Shown in pieces: positions 9,167 to 19,680 of a DNA stretch of 64,000 nt. Location: assembly GCA_027422505.1 (NCBI GenBank), contig JAPQWV010000050.1, positions 2,046,001 through 2,110,000 on the forward strand, read 5' to 3'. The position numbers were made by a program, and so were the translations under genes. The stretch's first letter is position 1. Each line of letters begins with the position of its first letter. The notes below the pieces were generated by a model. That model saw only the letters and a program-made list of their open reading frames with translations. It searched no databases and was not told the DNA's origin. Source of the stretch: Craterostigma plantagineum (taxonomy: Eukaryota > Streptophyta > Magnoliopsida > Lamiales > Linderniaceae).

Positions 9167-11622
9167 ACGCCGTGGCCACCACCACACCGACACAGCACGT
9201 GCCTTACGTGCCCTTGTGCGGGATCTGCGGCGCAGCCCACGAAACCTCAGATTGCCAACTTGGGCAGCCGCTGGAACACGTAGATTATATGGGAAATTAC
9301 CAAGGCGGCCAGCGAAGTTTCCAGCCTCGGGCACATCCAAACCTGGCGTACGGGAATCAGAACCATCAGAGCCAAGGACTACCAGGATTTCAGCCCAGAC
9401 CTTCCGAATTCCAGAACGGGCCACCACGACAGTACCAGAACGCGCCCTCGGGAGGATCCGACGACATGAGAGAGATGAAGGACATGATGAAGACACTCCT
9501 CACGAATTTCAGTAGCACCACCGCAGCCCACGAGAGCCGTATGACGAAGATGGAGGAATACATGGAGGCGAACGACTTGCGTGCTCAGAACACAGACGCC
9601 TCGCTCAAAAAGCTGGAGCAGCAGATGGGCCAGATGGCGAAGCAGTTGGCTGGGCGTACCCAGGGATCGCTCCCAAGCTACACCGAGCCGAATCCTAAGG
9701 AGTACTGCAAGGCGGTGACGCTGAGGAATGGGCGAGAATTGCAAGAAGTGCCCGCCAAAAAGAAGGCCAAGGAGAATGCCAACTTTGAGAGCCATGACGA
9801 GCCCGAAGTTGAGGAGATTAGGGGCGACGATGTCGAGAAGGCCGACGCTGAGAAGGAAAAGGTCGAGCCCGAGAAGGAAAAGGTGACGGAGATCCAGCGG
9901 CCACCGGTGAAGCCATACCAGCCGAAGATCCCATACCCGGCTCGACTGAAGAAGGACAAGAACGAGGCTCAGTTTGGTAAATTTATGGGTATGTGTAAGG
10001 AGTTGCATATTAACTTACCTTTTGTTGAAGCTATTACGCAGATGCCCAGCTTCGCCAAGTTCTTGAAGGATCTGCTGACGAACAGAAGGAAGCTCGAACA
10101 CGTCTCCACCGTTTGCCTAAGAGGAGAGTGCTCGGCGATTCTCCAAAGCAAGATCCCTAAGAAGCTCAAGGATCCAGGGAGTTTTACTATTCCCTGTCTT
10201 ATAGGAGATTTAGTAATTGAGCGTGCATTAGCAGACCTAGGCGCTAGCATTAATCTTATGCCGTATTCTATGTTTAAACGTTTAGGCCTAGGTGAGCCAC
10301 GACCCACTAGAATGAGCCTCCAACTAGCTGATAGGTCGTTGAAGTATCCTCGAGGTGTTATCGAGGATGTCTTAGTTAAAGTCGATAAATTTGTGATTCC
10401 CGCAGATTTTGTTATTTTAGATATGGAGGAAGATGAGAATGTTCCCTTGATTTTAGGTAGACCGTTCCTAGCGACGGGGGAGACCATGATAGACGTTAGG
10501 AATGGGACTTTGACCCTGACAGTAGACGGCGAGAAAGTCACTTTTAATATGGCCGACTCAATGAAAAAGAGCGGCGAGCAAGATGATAGATGTTACTTTT
10601 TGGACGTATTTGACCACGACTTTCTCTTTTCCGTGCAAGGTCTATCACAGGTCAACGATCACGACATGCATACAATTATGGCGATCAATGAGTGTGGGGA
10701 AGAGGTCGATGAGCCGATCATAGCTATCGACGAGAGCAGCGAAGAGGACAAGGAAAAGAGCTCGGTCGAGGAGCCACCGGTCCTGGAATTGAAGCCGCTG
10801 CCCGACCACCTCGAGTACGCGTTTCTGAGCAACAATGGAGGGCTGCCGGTCATCATCTCGTCGAACCTCGACGACAGACAGAAGGGCCAGCTCTTAGATG
10901 TGTTGATGGCGCACAAGAAGGCGTTGGCGTGGAAGATATCCGACATAAGGGGTATCAACCCGAGCTACTGCACGCACAAGATCCTCATGGAGGACGATTT
11001 CAAGCCGGTCGCTCAACGCCAGAGGCGGCTCAACCCCAACATGAAGGACGTGGTAAAGAAGGAGGTGATCAAATTGCTAGACGCAGGGATGATCTATCCC
11101 ATTTCAGACAGCGCATGGGTCAGCCCGGTCCAAGTAGTACCAAAGAAAGGAGGCAGGACGGTCGTCACCAACGACAAGAACGAACTGATCCCGACGAGGA
11201 CCGTGACCGGATGGCGCGTCTGCATCGACTACAGGAAGTTGAATGATGCCACGCGAAAGGATCATTTCCCTTTACCATTTATTGATCAAATGCTAGAAAA
11301 GTTAGCGGGCCACTCATTTTACTGTTTCCTTGATGGCTTGTCAGGTTATTTACAGATCCCCATAGCACCCGAGGACCAAGAAAAGACGACGTTCACTTGC
11401 CCGTTCGGGACGTTCGCGTACCGAAGGATGCCATTCGGCTTATGCAATGCCCCAGCCACCTTCCAGCGATGCATGATGGCCATATTCGGCGAATTGGTAG
11501 GTGAGGTAATGGAGGTATTTATGGACGATTTTTCTGTTTTCGGGTCGTCGTTTGAAGCATGCTTGTCAAATCTGAAACTCGTACTCGCACGATGCGAGGA
11601 AACGAACTTGGCACTTAATTGA
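9163..11622 (+). CDS. Athila-like gag end, protease and reverse transcriptase (truncated by a stop)
   Basis: Continues the polyprotein in the shifted frame. The open frame has no true ATG at its left end and opens at a GTG. A zinc knuckle CGICGAAHETSDC lies near residue 19. After an acidic Lys/Glu-rich linker, the aspartic protease has ADLGASINLMP at about residue 358, the usual Athila form of the active site. RT motifs follow: WRVCIDYRKLND, FLDGLSGYLQIPI, FGLCNAPATFQRCM and catalytic FMDD at about 787-789. The frame stops at 11620-11622 (TGA), exactly where related elements have a tryptophan codon (..LALN-stop-EKCHFM..), so this is a single nonsense change in an otherwise intact pol. Confidence 0.9.
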   Translation: MNAVATTTPTQHVPYVPLCGICGAAHETSDCQLGQPLEHVDYMGNYQGGQRSFQPRAHPNLAYGNQNHQSQGLPGFQPRPSEFQNGPPRQYQNAPSGGSDDMREMKDMMKTLLTNFSSTTAAHESRMTKMEEYMEANDLRAQNTDASLKKLEQQMGQMAKQLAGRTQGSLPSYTEPNPKEYCKAVTLRNGRELQEVPAKKKAKENANFESHDEPEVEEIRGDDVEKADAEKEKVEPEKEKVTEIQRPPVKPYQPKIPYPARLKKDKNEAQFGKFMGMCKELHINLPFVEAITQMPSFAKFLKDLLTNRRKLEHVSTVCLRGECSAILQSKIPKKLKDPGSFTIPCLIGDLVIERALADLGASINLMPYSMFKRLGLGEPRPTRMSLQLADRSLKYPRGVIEDVLVKVDKFVIPADFVILDMEEDENVPLILGRPFLATGETMIDVRNGTLTLTVDGEKVTFNMADSMKKSGEQDDRCYFLDVFDHDFLFSVQGLSQVNDHDMHTIMAINECGEEVDEPIIAIDESSEEDKEKSSVEEPPVLELKPLPDHLEYAFLSNNGGLPVIISSNLDDRQKGQLLDVLMAHKKALAWKISDIRGINPSYCTHKILMEDDFKPVAQRQRRLNPNMKDVVKKEVIKLLDAGMIYPISDSAWVSPVQVVPKKGGRTVVTNDKNELIPTRTVTGWRVCIDYRKLNDATRKDHFPLPFIDQMLEKLAGHSFYCFLDGLSGYLQIPIAPEDQEKTTFTCPFGTFAYRRMPFGLCNAPATFQRCMMAIFGELVGEVMEVFMDDFSVFGSSFEACLSNLKLVLARCEETNLALN

Positions 11623-11637
11623 GAAAAGTGCCACTTC

Positions 11638-13695
11638 ATGGTTCGAGAGGGTATAGTCATCGGTCACAAGATCTCCTCTAAAGGAATCGAAGTTGACCGG
11701 GCCAAGTTAGAAACTATAGAGAAATTGCCTGTTCCCTCGAACGTGAAGTCGATTACAAGCTTCCTAGGACATGCGGGATTTTATCGCAGGTTTATCAAAG
11801 ATTTTTCTAAGATTGCACGTCCTATGTCTAGATTGTTAGAAAAAGACGCCCCGTTTGATTTTAACGAAGAATGTCTGCATGCTTTCAATTTACTTAAGGA
11901 AAGACTTATCGCAGCACCTATTATGGTAGCCCCGGATTGGGTGCTGCCCTTTGAACTAATGTGCGATGCTAGTGACTATGCAGTTGGGGCCGTGCTAGGG
12001 CAACGTAAGGAAAACCATTTCAGGCCGATATACTACGCGAGTAAGACGCTAGACGCAGCCCAAGCCAATTACACGACCACCGAAAAAGAGTTGCTGGCAG
12101 TCGTGTTTGCGTTCGACAAGTTCAGGTCATATCTGATCCTTTCCAAAGCTATTGTTTTCACTGACCACTCTGCTCTGAAGTATCTCTTAGCAAATCCAGA
12201 TGTCAAGCCCCGGCTGATCAGGTGGATCTTACTCTTACAAGAGTTCGACATCGAGATCCGTGATAAGAAGGGTGCAGAGAACTTGGCAGCGGATCACCTC
12301 TCTCGACTAGAGGAGTCCGAGATCTATAATAAGGACGATAGGGCGATACATGACCGGTTCCCAGATGAGCATCTGTATTCGATACAGGTGGTAAGCCACG
12401 ATACTCCCTGGTTTGCAGATTACGCTAACTATCTTGTCGCGAGGGTTCTGCCGAGAGAGTACACCAGTCAGCAAAAGAAGAAATTCTTTTCTGATTTAAG
12501 GTACTACTTTTGGGAAGACCCGTTTCTTTTCAGGCGATGTGCAGATCAGGTGATCCGACGATGCATGGCCGCTCCAGAAACGACGCAGATCCTTAGGCAC
12601 TGCCACAACGGACCAATCGGAGGGCACTACGCAGCCAACAGAACCGCCCAGAAGGTGTTGGAAAGCGGGTTCTACTGGCCCACGATTTTCAAGGACGCCC
12701 AAAGGTACGTTGACACCTGTGATCAGTGTCAGCGCGCAGGTAATCTCTCCAAACGCGACGAAATGCCTCAGAAGTTCATTTTGGTATGTGAGATATTCGA
12801 TGTGTGGGGTATAGATTTTATGGGTCAATTTCCTAGCTCGTACAACAATAAGTACATCCTAGTTGCCGTCGATTATGTGTCTAAGTGGGCCGAGGCGCAA
12901 GCCTTACCCACAAACGACGCTAGGGTAGTCGTTAGATTTTTGCGAGCATTGTTTTCACGTTTTGGGGCACCTAGATGCATCATTAGTGATAGAGGCACTC
13001 ACTTTTGTAACACCCAGTTTGCACGCACTTTAGAACGTTACGGTGTTAAACATAGCCTGTCCACCCCGTACCATCCCCAAGCTAGTGGTCAAGTCGAAGT
13101 AGTGAATCGCGAGTTGAAACGCATTCTAGAGAAAACTATAGAGGGGAACCGTAGGGACTGGGCGAACAAGTTAAATGATGCACTTTGGGCATATAGGACC
13201 GTATATAAGACCCCCATAGGTACTACGCCATATAGATTAGTCTATGGAAAAGCATGTCATCTTCCCGTAGAAATAGAACATAAGGCATATTGGGCCATCA
13301 AGTCCTTGGATTTTGATTTGGGGAACGCCGGCGGAAAGCGACAACTCCAAATCAACGAATTAGACGAGTGGCGTTTATCGGCTTACGATAATGCCCGCAT
13401 GTACAAGGAATGCTCCAAAGCCTATCATGATAAAAGGATTAGGCAAAGGCGAGAGTTTCAGGAAGGGGACCAAGTCCTTCTTTTTAACTCTCGACTTAGG
13501 CTTTTTCCTGGCAAGCTTAGATCACGCTGGTCAGGACCGTTCACTGTTACCCGTGTTTTCCCTTATGGTACTGTTGAGATTTCAGGTATGGAGCAGGGTA
13601 CTTTTAAGGTGAACGGCCATAGGTTGAAGCACTATCTCGCTGGCGAGGAAGACGCGACCGAGAGGGAAGTGCTGTACCTGGACTTCCAGACGTGA
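11638..13695 (+). CDS. Athila-like RT end, RNase H and integrase
   Basis: Continuation of pol after the nonsense codon in the same frame. The first ATG here is internal to the original protein. RNase H is shown by [17 protein letters not shown] and [11 protein letters not shown]. Integrase has the H2C2 zinc region ([11 protein letters not shown] ... CDQCQRAG) and a DDE core with D at about 393 (GIDFMG), D at about 451 (IISDRG) and E at about 487 ([10 protein letters not shown]), that is D-X57-D-X35-E. All three catalytic residues are present. The chromodomain of some gypsy lineages is absent, as expected for Athila. It ends in TGA at 13695. The product would insert element cDNA in the nucleus. 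Confidence 0.92.
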   Translation: MVREGIVIGHKISSKGIEVDRAKLETIEKLPVPSNVKSITSFLGHAGFYRRFIKDFSKIARPMSRLLEKDAPFDFNEECLHAFNLLKERLIAAPIMVAPDWVLPFELMCDASDYAVGAVLGQRKENHFRPIYYASKTLDAAQANYTTTEKELLAVVFAFDKFRSYLILSKAIVFTDHSALKYLLANPDVKPRLIRWILLLQEFDIEIRDKKGAENLAADHLSRLEESEIYNKDDRAIHDRFPDEHLYSIQVVSHDTPWFADYANYLVARVLPREYTSQQKKKFFSDLRYYFWEDPFLFRRCADQVIRRCMAAPETTQILRHCHNGPIGGHYAANRTAQKVLESGFYWPTIFKDAQRYVDTCDQCQRAGNLSKRDEMPQKFILVCEIFDVWGIDFMGQFPSSYNNKYILVAVDYVSKWAEAQALPTNDARVVVRFLRALFSRFGAPRCIISDRGTHFCNTQFARTLERYGVKHSLSTPYHPQASGQVEVVNRELKRILEKTIEGNRRDWANKLNDALWAYRTVYKTPIGTTPYRLVYGKACHLPVEIEHKAYWAIKSLDFDLGNAGGKRQLQINELDEWRLSAYDNARMYKECSKAYHDKRIRQRREFQEGDQVLLFNSRLRLFPGKLRSRWSGPFTVTRVFPYGTVEISGMEQGTFKVNGHRLKHYLAGEEDATEREVLYLDFQT

Positions 13696-13796
13696 ACGAA
13701 CGAAACGACGTCCGGCTAAAGACGGTAAAGTAAGCGCTTCTTGGGAGGCAACCCAGGTATTTCCATATATATAAAAAAAAATTCAGAGTCACGGCC

Positions 13797-14110
13797 AACT
13801 GCTTAAGCAGTCACGGCCGTGACGTACTAACAAGGCGCCCTCTGCCTCCTGTCACGGCCGGGCGCTTAAGCTGTCACGGCCGTGACACGCTCCAGAGGCA
13901 CGCACTGCCTCCTGTCACGGCCAACGGCTTAATCCGTCACGGCCGTGACGCTTTATTTAAATATAAAAAAAAAATTTCGCCCGATTATGTCACGGCTTGT
14001 GACATTGATGTCACGGCCGTGACATGCGGCAGAAGAAGCCGCTGCCAACGGTCACGGCCAAGACCTATATAGGTCACGGCCGTGACCTAGGCGATTTCTA
14101 GTTATAAAAA
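13797..14110 (+). promoter_or_regulatory. Internal palindrome array plus TATA box before ORF3
   Basis: Perfect GTCACGGCCGTGAC copies start at 13810, 13873, 13936, 14010 and 14073, spaced 63, 63, 74 and 63 bp, with degenerate half copies between them. TATAAAAA follows at 14103, then a long CT-rich tract typical of plant transcription starts. The layout copies the LTR U3 (array, then TATA). The inference is a separate promoter driving the third ORF. No transcript data are available. Confidence 0.5.
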
Positions 14111-14119
14111 TTTTTTCTT

Positions 14120-14937
14120 TCTCTTCTTTCCTCTCTTCTCCATCTCTTTCTCTCTCTCTTCTCTCTCTCTCGACCCCCCTTCACCTCACCACCTTCAACC
14201 TCCTCCCACCACCGCCGCCGAACGCCGCCGCCGCCCTCCCAACTCCGGCGACTCCCACCCGGCCACACTCAATCCCCATTTAATTTGATTAAGAACACAA
14301 GGTATGATTTTTACCTCATCTACTCTTAAGTCGGAAATTTTGCTCAAATTGCTCAATGTGTGGCTGCTTTTTGCTCTTATTCATTCACTATGTGCCATAG
14401 ATGCTCGAGAATTGCTTGATTACGTTAATGTGTAGATGAATTTCGAGATTTCTCTGAAGAACCCTAATTTGGTCATTTTGGGGGTTTCGAATTTTGCCTT
14501 TATCTGGGTTGATTTTTCCCCTCTTATGATTAGATACATGCTATGATGCTGTGGGGCATGCTTAATTACGTGAATATGTGGTTGAATTGCGAGATTTTAC
14601 GATGAACCCTAATTCTCTAATTTGGGGATTTTCGAAATTGGGTACAATTTGGCGTTTTTGGTATGCTTTTATGATGATATATGTCTTGGGGGTGCTTAAT
14701 TTGTTTACTTGATTCATTAATTTTGCATATTCGTTTTGGGTACGTTGGTCGCCCTGATTTGGAACGTGCTATGCATATCTTCATCTGTACACTATCTATT
14801 CGATCAAATGCCACCTTGAGTTTCCATGAGTTATTGCATATGCAAGTTCCTACCTCGTCGCTATTTTGGTCGAGTCACGCTGCTTCGAATTTAATTGCTA
14901 CACTACCCTTGAACTCACATTGTCCCTTTCAGGTACT
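14120..14937 (+). promoter_or_regulatory. Leader with probable 5'UTR intron of ORF3
   Basis: A CT-rich and then CCGCCG-rich leader resembles a plant gene 5'UTR. A good donor (ACAAG/GTATGA) at 14302 and acceptor (CCCTTTCAG) ending at 14932 bound a T-rich 631 bp intron, and the ORF3 ATG lies 5 bases past the acceptor. The intron contains two diverged copies of a roughly 100 bp block (about 14400-14490 and 14545-14640, sharing GAACCCTAATT). The splice call is by inspection. Confidence 0.45.
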
Positions 14938-16283
14938 ATGGGTAAAAGTCGATCCTCAGCCTCACGTGACCCCGCCTCCCGTTCGCCCGTTCGTCAAAGG
15001 CGACGCGGACCCCCACCGACAATGCTAGAAGCCATGGGCCAGTTCACTGACGAGGCCCAGGCGGCACGATACACCCGGCTGAAGGGAATGGCGTTCATAG
15101 CCATGGACCAGATCGATCACGAGACACTGGCGAAGTACCACATCGACCAGCAGGTCGCCCAGTACTTCTCACTCAGCGGATGGAACACCTTCCTGGCCAT
15201 CGACGAACCAGCATACAAGGAACTCACCTTGGAGTTCCTTGCCACGTTCTCCTTCGACGAATACGGCGACCACACAATCCGCTTTCGCGCGTTCAACGAA
15301 GACCATATAGTAAGGGCCGACAATGTGTGCCATGCACTTGGAGTCCCAGAGCCCCGACACCGGCCCTTCGCGACCTTCTTCGATACACCCGGCGTACAAC
15401 GGGGGTGCTGGGCTGAAATCGCTCGACCTGGCGAGCCGACATACAACGCGAAGACGTCGAAGGCATCTGCGCTGAGAAGCCCAGGACTACGCTATATTCA
15501 CCGCCTCCTGACAACCTCGCTTACACCGAGGGGTGACTCACACGGAGCAGTCACCCTCCGCGATCTGTATTACCTAACCTAGCTGCACCGAGGCGAACGG
15601 ATCAATTTAGGGATGGCGGTGTCCCACGCCTTCAGTGCTCAGGCGGAAGCACGACCCCATGGCAAGATCGCCGTCGGCCCACTCATCACCTGTTAGGAAA
15701 TATTTTGTAGTGTTCAATTTCATTATATTATCTTTGTTGGTTAGCTTTATTAAACTTTGGGCTAGCTCTTAGTTGGGTTAGTTCTTAGTTATTCATGTAA
15801 TGGGCCTTCACAAGAAGCCCACCTAATATATACCAACTTGTGGTATAAATAGGAAAACCCTAACACATAGTTAGGTGTGCTTGTGAGTGTTTCTATTCTA
15901 GAGAGAAAATTTTTGAGCCTCTATCTTATCCTCTCAAGCACCCCACACCATTTGCTTTGATTTCAAGATTATTTGTGTGGTTAGTCCATCCTAGGTTAGA
16001 TTGTTTGGTGTAATAGGGACCAACAAGTGGTATCAGAGCCTAACGCGACCGGATTTGCGTGTTTTGAGCAAGATTAGAGTAAAAATTGCTTGAAAAATTA
16101 TTTTCGTCACTTTCAGTTTTTGGGCGATTTCGACCTCGATTTGTTGTTTTTAGACATCCCAAAGGTTGATTATGTGTTTAGGAATGTTTTTCTGAAGTTT
16201 TGGAACAAGTTTCGTCGATTTTGAGTGAGATTTGAGCGAAAACGAGTTGATTTTTCTGGTATAAGTCGCGCGTACACTGTTCT

Positions 16284-17070
16284 TGGCCGAGAAATTTCAT
16301 AGCCGAGAAATTTCACAGCCGAGAAATTTTTTTTTTCTCAGGCTGAGAAATTTCGTAGCCGAGAAATTTTATTTTCTCAGGCTGAGAAATTTCGAAACCG
16401 AGAAACTTTCACTGCCCGAGAAATTTTCATACCCGAGAAAATTCTTAGCCGAGAAATTTTTTTAGGCCGAGAATTTCTTAGCCGAGAAAGTTTGCCTGAG
16501 AAATTTCGAAACCGAGAAACTTTCACTGCCCGAGAAATTTTCATACCCGAGAAAATTCTTAGCCGAGAAATTTTTTTTCGGCCGAGAATTTCTTAGCCGA
16601 GAAAGTTTCGCTGGCCGAGAAACTTTCACTGCCCGAGAAATTTTCATACCCGAGAAAATTCTTAGCCGAGAAATTTTTTTAGGCCGAGAATTTCTTAGCC
16701 GAGAAAGTTTGCCTGAGAAAATTTCGCTGGCCGAGAAACTTTCACTGCCCGAGAAATTTTGCTAAAACTGAGAAATTTTTTCAAATCCGAGAAATTTTGC
16801 AAAACTGAGAAATTTTTCAAATCCGAGAAATTTTGCAAAACTAAGAAATTTTTCAAAACCGAGAAATTTTCTTTCCAGGCTGAGAAATTTCTATCCGAGA
16901 AATTTTTCAGTTGCGAAACTTTCTCAGTTCACAATTCATGATTTTTCGCGGTCTCTCTCACACAGCTGCTTTTTCCTCAACCCGCGAATTTTTCAACCTG
17001 AAAAACTTTTAAAAACTGAGAATTTTTTTTTTCAAACTGAGAAATTTTTCGGAACTTCAAAGTTTTCGCG
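16284..17070 (+). repeat. GAGAAATTT repeat array
   Basis: Dozens of copies of a roughly 11-16 bp unit built on CCGAGAAATTT lie just after the primer site of the young LTR element. A higher-order unit of about 100-120 bp (ACTTTCACTGCCCGAGAA .. TCATACCCGAGAAAATTC .. TTTCTTAGCCGAGAAAG) recurs three times between about 16400 and 16760. The array is open in some frames (repeating EKF or RNF) but shows no real coding pattern. Confidence 0.85.
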
Positions 17071-17565
17071 ACTCACTCTCTCAACGAAATTTCTCGGGAC
17101 AACATTTTTCGCACATTTGCACACATCATTTTCGCACCCCCCGAGAAATTTGCACCCCGACCTTTAAACTTGATACAAACCGATTTTTGGCTTCGGATCT
17201 TGCAAAATCACTCTTTAAAAATACACTTAAACGTTTTTGACCACCAAAAATTTCTGGTCCCCCCTTCGGATTAAATAAGTTTGAAAAAATATATATATAT
17301 ATATATTTGGTTGGAAATTTTTTATATCATTAGATAGATTTAAAATAATAAAAAAAAAAATTCCGAAATAAATTTTTCTGGGCCAAAATTTTCGGTATAG
17401 ACGACGTTTTTTTGTGAAATTTTGAAGGCAAATCCAAAACGCGGCAACGATCACCGTACCCAACGATCGACCTAGGATGGTATTCGCACATTATAGAAAA
17501 AGTTTAGGTCACCCCCAAACTTTTCAGAGCGGAATTTCCAAATGCCAATTTCACTCACCCAGCAT

Positions 17566-17745
17566 GTATGGTACCCGGGTTGCTCCACATACATGACTGG
17601 TACACGACGTGAGCAACTACCCCCGGCATGAATGGTACATGGGTTGCTCCACATTCATGACCGGTATGCACTGCGAGCAACCAACCCCATCATGCACGTT
17701 ACACGGGTTGCTCCACGTGCATGAAGGGATGTCAGAGAAGTGAGC
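17566..17745 (+). repeat. Three tandem units of about 66 bp
   Basis: Each unit reads roughly CATG-N-ATGGTACN-GGGTTGCTCCACAT-CATGA..GGTA..GTGAGCAACN-CCCC. Each carries an internal inverted pair (CATGTATGG and ACATACATG, or equivalents) that changes in step on both arms: TGTATG, TGAATG and TGCACG on the left with matching right arms. The units sit in the interior of the young LTR element. Confidence 0.75.
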
Positions 17746-19680
17746 AATCATCATGACTTCTGTACAAATCCGTGCAGAACCCGAACCTACAAAGAAGGGT
17801 TGACAAAAGTTCAACCAACCATCAGTGGGCGCGCCATCCAATCTCGATGCTTAGGCGATGTGGATCTCATGTACCAGACTCCACCGTCCACCCACTGCCA
17901 TCCATTCCACCATGGTGCGCTACATGGAGACGTCCTAAGCCACCGTGATCCTCTTTACGCCCTCACCACCACCACCACCTGACGAGTCTCAGAAGTGTCT
18001 GATCAACAGTTTTGGGCCACCCTCGTCGACATCACTCGTGGTTGCCTTTCAACGCGATCACGCCACGTCACCATAGTTCCCATGGATCAGTGAAACCCCC
18101 CTGATCCTAACCCAGGAACGAGCCTACCCTAGCCTCTCTAGTCTAGGTCTAGGTCGCGCGACATCCTTCTCCACGCAAAGATCCAATCAACGATCTCGGG
18201 AGGATGACGTAAGTCGCTTGCAGGAGTTGCGAACCAACGACGAGATGATCGCACTCCTCTATCATATCTCACCATAACCCGGACCTCGCCCATAGGTACA
18301 GGAGACGACCCGTTCGTTTCCCGAGTAGAAGTCGCGGCATCTGGTCCAACCGCGCAATTAACCCCTCCCAACCACTCAGCTATCCTTTCACAGATAGCTG
18401 TTTCATTCGCACAAGAGGAACCACGTTAGCCATCACCGCCCCACTTGGAGACGGTTGATGTTGAACATGCAGTGCCCCGCCTCTCACTGCACCTCTTCCA
18501 CCCACATAGAGTCTAGTGTCCTCACCCACCGAAATTTTCAACTTTCTAGGACACAAACACTCTTTACGCACCGCAGGTTCTTTGTGAACTTGCCCGAACG
18601 CTTGATGACGTCCTTGTGACCGAGAGCGGAAGACCCACGACAGCCACCCTCAGCACAACTGTCGATGGGCCACGGATACGAGCTTGTCTCATCGTCCGTG
18701 CAAACGGAAAGCCTTTGTGGCTCTCCGGTTCTTTTTGTCCTGTGCAAACAGGCGGCACATCGGACACATGTTTCGATGTTGTGACGACGGAGCGTCTTTG
18801 TGACCCCCGTCTGGTTAGTTACACCGTTCGTGATGGAGCCCCGACTCATAGCAATCAGCGAGGAACTTACACATTCCATGCCGCGCTCAACAAGGATCTA
18901 TGAAGGAAAAGGTCCCATCACCGACACCACTCCACCACGCCTACGCCTACGCCACCACATGCTGCTCCGTCTCTCCAGTGTTTCAAAACTGAACCCGGAG
19001 GAACATCAATTGCTGCTACTCCTGAGAATCCCACTTGATTGCCTCACTCAACACCACACCACATCACCATCACCACCATCAACGCCAGAGGCAGACTCGT
19101 CCCACGGACGACGTGACGATCCCGAAGACGGAGATATCTCAAGGGGGAGCAAAGGAGAAGAAATGAGTTGAAGATCGTACAGCAGCATCAGCAGCAACCA
19201 TTATCCACGCCACCTCCACCAACTACGCCCCGCCGGAGGCTTCCACTACCTCCGCGCACATTCTTATGTGTCAGGCTATTATGTTCATAATGGAACACTC
19301 GAAGGAGCCACGGCACATCTCATCCACCACATTCCGCCACTACTGCGCTGACCACTCTGAAGACCGGGCTCCCTGCTCTTGAAAGTCACATTTCAATGGA
19401 GCCTTGGCACATTCTTTACGCCCCACGCCTACCTTCTTCTGGAGCCAGACGAGTCATTTTCGAGGCTGAACCAGACAACTTCCATTCGAAGACGACAAAT
19501 CCGGCGCCAAGAAGAAGAAGATTGGAGAATCTTAACAAGTGAGTCCTAGCCGAGCCATCAATGCCTCCGCAAGAAGAGGAGATATCCCATGTAGGGGGAG
19601 TTTGCTAGGAATCGAGATCTCCAATATGCCCAACAAAGATATCCCGCGCTGAACTGAAGATTGAACACTAAGGGGGAGAT
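17746..19680 (+). other. Interior of young LTR element, no recognised coding
   Basis: GC-richer than its surroundings and broken by many stops in all frames. Short open stretches on both strands show no family resemblance I can name. Sequence such as CACCACCACCACC and CCATCACCACCATC is simple-repeat-like. A heavily decayed captured gene cannot be excluded. Confidence 0.4.

Noticed and set aside
9379..10958. Long minus-strand open frames opposite the gypsy gag-pol
   Set aside because: They are shadows of the strongly coding plus strand. The plus-strand frames carry knuckle, protease and RT motifs.
16283..16941. Open frames made of EKF/RNF repeats
   Set aside because: Produced by the GAGAAATTT array. 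Low complexity and present on both strands.
16284..17745. CRISPR array
   Set aside because: Repeats are direct but degenerate, with no unique spacers of even length, and the genome is a plant. The arrays lie inside an LTR element.
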